NCBI GenBank assembly: GCA_037039925.1
Contig: JAXRKP010001063.1
Coordinates: forward strand, 1 to 64,000
DNA length: 64,000 bases
Reading direction: 5' to 3'
DNA from: Doris montereyensis
Lineage: Eukaryota > Mollusca > Gastropoda > Nudibranchia > Dorididae
The notes beneath the pieces are model-generated. The model was not told the origin of the DNA. It was given only the letters and a program-made list of their open reading frames with translations, and ran no database searches. Position numbers and translations under genes: made by a program. Position 1 is the stretch's first letter. Every line of letters begins with the position of its first letter. Shown piece after piece: positions 58,921 to 64,000 of this stretch.

Positions 58921-61300
58921 TACCACGGCCAATCTCGTGAGGTCTAATCGGGAATACCCGAAACGAGCTAAATGCCCCTATAGTTTTAGTTTTACATTTT
59001 GATCCATATTCATGAAATTTAATTTAGATCTAGTATATTTGTGAAGTCTGTTTTCAATTCTCAAATTCTCTAACAAATTATTAAATGTCTCAACCTTACT
59101 ACAAACAAGTTCAAATTTATTCTTTGTTTTCATGTCCTATTTTTTCAACTCGTTCGTTGGACAGAAGAACATCTTCATCCAGAACTAGAACCTGATATAA
59201 ATAGATCTAGACACAGGGAGATACAACATATTTATTTACAAGAGTGATATAAAAACCTCAATTATTAATTATATTCTATGGCAAGATAGTCGGACTTGAG
59301 CATTCTACTAATTCTAGATTTCTTAAGTTCGAAAGGGTGAAAATACAAGCAATCAAGAAAAAGTAGATCTAGCGTTCTGCTCTCCCGGCTGGCGCTGGGA
59401 TAAGTCGTGAAATAACACGCATTGGATGTCGAAGATGCCATAGCAACTATTTCTCCACAATTTTATGAATATGAAGATGTATATCTAAATAAATTTAGTC
59501 ATATATGTTGATTCGCATCTTTAAATAGATAACATTGAAGTGTTAAGTCAGCGCATACGTCTTCTGCTGTCACTATACAATGAATAACATTAGTAAAAAA
59601 CAGCCACGCAAAAGAGTTACCACTAATCTGAGAAATCGCGCAATGTATCATGGGACAGATTGGCAGTATGAGCTTGAGGCGACGCTTGCCGATGACATTA
59701 ACAAAATTCAGACCTCGGCCCAAGCAGTCAGACGACAAATAGACAAATCGATACTTATTCGCATTCAAATTTGACCTTTTGCTGACGTTTGGGCACTGTT
59801 TGAGTCGTTCACTGTTACATATGATATATTATGTAATAATCTCAATGCAAATTGTCGAACTTCAGAAATGATTTTAAAATTCTTCAAGTTCAAGGAGGCC
59901 AAGCACAAAACATGTCATCCTTTAATTAACCCTGGATGCATGGCAAGAGACATTTAAAAAATTGGAATTGTACTGGAATTGGAATATAGTTATTTAAGTT
60001 ATAGCCTACTATCGGCCCAAATAGCCCAGCACCTTACATCACTCAGTATTTCATTCGTTAGATTATTTCACCAAATATCCCAGCGTTGATGGACTCTCTG
60101 TACTCAGTATCGACATCTGTTTTGCCGTTGTATAAAAATATAAAAGACATCCTTTGAAATACCATCCTCATCCGTCTTGTATTTGTACAACTGACAAATT
60201 GTGAGGAGCGGAGAGGGAACTGCATCCATTATGTCATCTCCACTCCTCCAAACACACTGTTTACAACCTAGCGCACCCAATACATTTCCAAAAGATTAAA
60301 ATCGCCAGTCACTAAAATGGGGGTACAAAAAGAAGAGACAGGGGAAAGAAGGTGAATGATATTATTTGATAGCAAACCCACTCTGTTTGCACCCTAACAC
60401 TACACTAACCCTATTTTTATTTATACGTAGGCACGGGAAAGTGTCATAGCTAGCAACAACATAACTTGTGCCACTGAACATCACTTTTTATCTTGACTAA
60501 ATCTTTTTATTTCAATTTCAGTCTTACCATATTCTTCAATCAGTCACAAACATGAATGAAAGTAACACTGAATTGAATAACAGTAACAGAACAAATAGTA
60601 TTTGCATATCATTAAAATAGTTTTATTACTTATTACATATTCTTTTCTTCAATTTTTGTTGTTGTGGAAAATAAAGATTATAAATAACACAAACAATTTA
60701 TAAGACAACTTGTTACTGTTACACTTACACTGGTAATTAATTTCCTGTAATGTTTTCCTTCAAAATAACAATAGACTATATAGAGCAAAAAAAAATAATC
60801 ATTCGGACAAATAAATTGGAATAATAAATGACTTCAACACATAAAAGTAAATTTGACAATCAAACAACACTTTACCGATGCTAGATTGTGTTTCAGCCCT
60901 AACAAATTACAGATGGGAGGGTTTCCTCACGACCTTGTCTTTACAGCAAGCAAGCAATATCCCACCACTTTACAACACAGCTTGTATCATGTATATGGCA
61001 TGCTAACAAAATAACAGGACAAGTATATATATTTCTTCTATATTTATATTAACGTATAACTGGGACTTAGAATATGATTCATGTGAGTGTTAACTGGGGG
61101 TGGGGGTGGAGAGTTGTTGATACATCAACATGTTACATTAATATCGATATGCCATACGGCCTTATTGAACATGTGTGCAATAATTCATGTTTCAAGTCAT
61201 TTGATCGAAAATCCTTGAATTGAAGTTTTTTTCTTCTGTAAAATTTTATTGATGGGGGTTACAGGGTTGTTGTACTCGGACGACAACATTAAGTGTAAAG
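58921..61300. other. No supported gene
   Basis: One open frame at 59580-59774 (MNNISKKQPRKRVTTNLRNR, then a short amphipathic stretch ending in TGA; 64 codons) is not recognised and may be chance. Elsewhere I see AT-rich sequence with no repeats, RNA genes or coding signatures. A G-rich run (GGGGGTGGGGGTGGAG) lies near 61095. Confidence 0.45.
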
Positions 61301-61303
61301 GCA

Positions 61304-61526
61304 AACAGTGAGGCAAGGCGGCATGTCGAAAGTTAAGGATAATGACATTAAATAACTTTAATTTTAATGCCCAATTGAAACAAAGACGAGACAAAAACAA
61401 GGAATAGACAGAAAAGGTCTTTGGGCACCATGGGGATTGAACCCGTGACCTCCCCTTCGCCCCCATCACATCACCATGAGAAGAGATTCTGCTACCAACC
61501 AAGCTTACTATGCTCCTTAAAAATGG
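61304..61526 (-). mobile_element. tRNA-derived SINE, copy 4 (diverged)
   Basis: Reverse strand: the head reads GGAGCATAGTAAGCTTGGTT, the B-box region GGTTCAATCCC is one base from that of the other copies, and the body and tail (AACTTTCGACATGCCGCC, TTGCCTCACTG) match with many differences. Older than copies 1-3. Confidence 0.75.
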
Positions 61527-61999
61527 TCCGTGAATATAACTGCTGCTAGTACTAGTAGGTATGATTGGATACGTGCCACATCCTTACTGTCATGGCTAGA
61601 TCAGTGCAGGTCCGGCTATGATATTTTTGGTATGTTTTTGTATATAGCCTTGAAGAATCATGTGTATGCATTTCAAAATCATTTGTTGTCTATCTTCCTC
61701 ATCTACACTAAAATGGACACTAAAATGGAAATTAACAAGACTTTAATTTTAAAGCACAGTAAAACCGTCAACTAAATCTAACAAGGAATTGTTTCAAATT
61801 AAGGTATAGAGTAGTGAATATATAATTATTATTATTGTTCTTGTTGATTTTGTCATGGTTGTTATAGCTGTTGTTATTGTTGATGTATGTGAAATTTTCC
61901 AAGTCCATTTATGAATAATACTAATACACGTTTCACGTTTCATTCTTGCCACTTCAGAGCCTTGTCCTTGACTTATGCTGTGTATGCATTTGCATTGTA
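61527..61999. other. SINE flank; no gene
   Basis: 61532-61590 resembles 571-625 next to SINE copy 3. The remainder has (TATT)n/(TGTTGT)n-like low-complexity sequence near 61830-61885. Confidence 0.4.
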
Positions 62000-62455
62000 T
62001 CTAGGTGGCTATGTTTGTGTATGCATGTGAGTGGGTATGCATGTCTGTATGAAAGAATATAAGCATGTATGTATTTATGTGTCTTAATTTGTCTTTGTGT
62101 CTAGGTGTCTGTGTGTCAGCGTGTGGAAGTGTGAGTGCATACTTGTGCATGTGTGTGTGTATTAGAGTGTGTATGTGTATCTGTCGGGGTGTATACGTTT
62201 TAGTGCGTATATCTGTGTGTCTGTGTACCTTTATATCCCTTACTGTCGTATATAACTGTGTTGTTTTCATGTATATCTGTTCATATACATATGTATATTT
62301 TATATATGTGTGTGTATGTGTGTTTATGTGTATGTATTCACTTTATATGTGTGTATCTATATATGTATTTATATGTGTTTATACATATATATGTATATAT
62401 ATATATATATATATAGGTATATATATGTGTAAGTAATATATATATGCACACACAC
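62000..62455. repeat. GT-rich low-complexity tract with (AT)n
   Basis: Long stretch of TGTATGTG/TGTGTAT variants, then an AT run at about 62390-62435 and (CA)n at 62446-62455. Frames in both directions are artefacts of the repeats. Confidence 0.9.
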
Positions 62456-62620
62456 ACCCGAAAGCAGCAAAGTAATGAAAATTAGTATATTTGTATCATA
62501 CTAATCAATTTGGCATATCATTATATAATTTTATACTGTTGAATGTAAAGCGCCATATTTCATGGACACTAGGCGCTACATCAACAAATTATTATTATCA
62601 TTATTATGGTGAAATGGGAA

Positions 62621-62789
62621 TTTATGTAAAACTGAAAACTCTTTAAAACAAATGACCTGGTTACAAGTTTTTTTATACTTGTCTGGTAAGGGCAAAAAAA
62701 TTGAGGGTGGTCAATGGACAGACAAGGATACAAATTTATAACCAGGTGATTTGTTTTAATTTTTATTTATGTCCTCAGTTTTACATAAA
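62621..62789. repeat. Fold-back (imperfect inverted repeat)
   Basis: The left arm (TTTATGTAAAACTGA, TTAAAACAAATGACCTGGTT, ACTTGTCTGG) pairs with the right arm (inverse of CAGTTTTACATAAA, AACCAGGTGATTTGTTTTAA, GACAGACAAGG) around a spacer of about 30 bp containing GGGCAAAAAAATTGAGGGTG. Size about 170 bp. Could be a MITE or another fold-back element. Confidence 0.75.
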
Positions 62790-64000
62790 ATTGAATGTGA
62801 CTGTGAGAAATAAGAACACCCAGAAACCATGAAGTTTCTTTAACACTTAGGTGATGAGCACCGGGCAGGGTGACCATCGTTGTCACGAAGACCCGAAGGC
62901 ACACCGAAAACGTCTATGCAAACAAATGCCAGAAGGATGACAATTGTGAACAAAGTGTTTCCCCATTCCATTTGTTTGCAATCCTATGACTATGACCACT
63001 ACCGTTGATCGCTGACTAGAGCGGCTTATATAAAGCCTTCATATTAAGTAACAAATGACCGACTTACATTGTTTTCTATTTCTATATATATATATGCTTT
63101 GATATCATTGGTGTTGACAATCACTGTGTTCGTTAAAAACAACCCTGATTAAGTATCCGTCTTATATTGCTGTTGACATGCTTTGCACAGACTTCATGTC
63201 TACTTGATTGAGACACATACCGCTTATCATGTTGTAGTAACATTACCTTACATAGTCATCCCGAAAGATGGGTATGAAATGTGGACTGATACTGATAGTG
63301 ATACACATTCTCTAACTCGTTGGGTTTTTCTAAGTAGACAAATTCTATCCACCCATATTACTATTATAACCTGCTCAGAACAACCATCTGTCCATAACGA
63401 CGAGGTATACTCATTGGTGGTCGTTATGAACAGGTTATGATTAATTGAAAAGATTACAATTACATCTGCAGTTGCCATTGTGACCTGGCATTTAGGGGGA
63501 AATCTTGGTGGGGTTTTTTTAAGGGGCATTTTATATAATATAGAAAAAAATTGATTTCACAAAGATTGCAGTTTGCAGGCATTTAGGAGAAATGGGCATT
63601 GAGGCAGTAACTACTGTAGTTGGAATGCGATGGGTAACATTTATTGCATATTATTAAAACAAATTTTACAACTCTAAATAGGTTAAAGCTTGGGCCCTGG
63701 CCAAATTTCTAACAAGATTCTAAAGCATAAGGGTGAATTAAGAGGAAACAGTAATAATAAAAGGTTAGACAAAGAGTGAAAGGACAGAACTAGGACCTAC
63801 CAGCAGAGCCCACCAACCTCCCACATTTGTATCAGGAAAAGGGGGAAGGAAAGCTGTTTTCCTCCTTGTGGCTCAGCACTTTAAATTTAAGGAGCATGAC
63901 AAACATAGTCTTAGAACTTTAATTTGGCCATGGTTATCTTATTCACTAGCATGATGCTATTCATCAGATAGTTTGAGAGATACTGCCCTTGAACTTTTAT
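62790..64000. other. No supported gene
   Basis: Frames at 63183-63440 and 63248-63529 lack recognisable motifs. 63770-63830 is a dispersed segment shared with 2226-2290 (AGTGAAAGGACAGAACTAGG type). Nothing else stands out. Confidence 0.45.

Noticed and set aside
59580..59774. 64-codon ORF as a real gene
   Set aside because: No recognisable domain, a comparable frame on the opposite strand, and no repeats or splice support; listed only as a possibility within the non-coding stretch.
61197..61502. 101-codon reverse ORF
   Set aside because: Falls in SINE copy 4 and its flank.
62001..62436. Coding frames in the GT-rich tract on both strands
   Set aside because: Both strands are open only because of the TGTATG repeats; composition is Cys/Val or His/Thr only.

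Overview
This is eukaryotic DNA, and almost all recognisable sequence in it is mobile-element debris. It is AT-rich, has spliceosomal introns, microsatellites, tRNA-derived SINEs and short broken ORFs, and shows no operons or ribosome binding sites. The mix of hAT, piggyBac, P/THAP, Mutator-like, Copia with a copia-type primer site, Gypsy and LINE remains, plus many TCTAGATCTAGA-type hexamer runs, fits an invertebrate animal. A mollusc, perhaps a heterobranch gastropod, is my best guess, but the sequence does not prove it. I see no clear host housekeeping gene. Family names come from reading motifs; no database search was possible.

Layout. 0-5 kb: SINEs (two in a head-to-head palindrome), a TA-flanked MITE and a LINE tail. 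5.35-9.66 kb: a complete but decayed hAT element with matching 15-bp terminal repeats and an 8-bp target duplication; its transposase intron holds a huge GA/AT microsatellite. 10.4-12.5 kb: a piggyBac gene with one visible intron. 14.3-15.5 kb: a palindromic repeat and a piggyBac 5' end. 16.2-23.7 kb and 39.8-43.5 kb: copies of an unnamed mobile gene family with a 28-nt first exon, an RPW exon, a coiled-coil/core region and a basic C-terminal tail, associated with terminal repeats of about 480 bp. 22 and 25 kb: pieces of a CGGBP1-like hAT. 28.6-31.4 kb: a second hAT with 8-bp target duplication. 27-37 kb: a P-like (THAP) element broken up by other insertions, including a TTTTCACCG-repeat element that itself holds a Tigger-like MITE, and a piggyBac fragment. 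37.2-39.6 kb: piggyBac again. 43.6-45.3 kb: a four-exon DDE-like gene. 45.4-46.4 kb: a second P-like N-terminal half. 48.0-49.0 kb: a Mutator-like transposase. 50.0-57.6 kb: a Gypsy element interrupted by a full-length Copia element with both LTRs. 57.6-58.9 kb: a 5'-truncated LINE. 58.9-64 kb: mostly empty, with a SINE, a GT-rich tract and a fold-back.

The genes do not form one pathway: each encodes (or once encoded) the mobility protein of its own element. Two themes link them. First, nested insertions give a relative order of events. Second, runs of GAAA-type motifs resembling interferon-regulatory-factor sites lie roughly 90-560 bp upstream of the start codons of several unrelated transposase genes. 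The best candidate for something undescribed is the long-terminal-repeat gene family at 16-23 and 40-43 kb.
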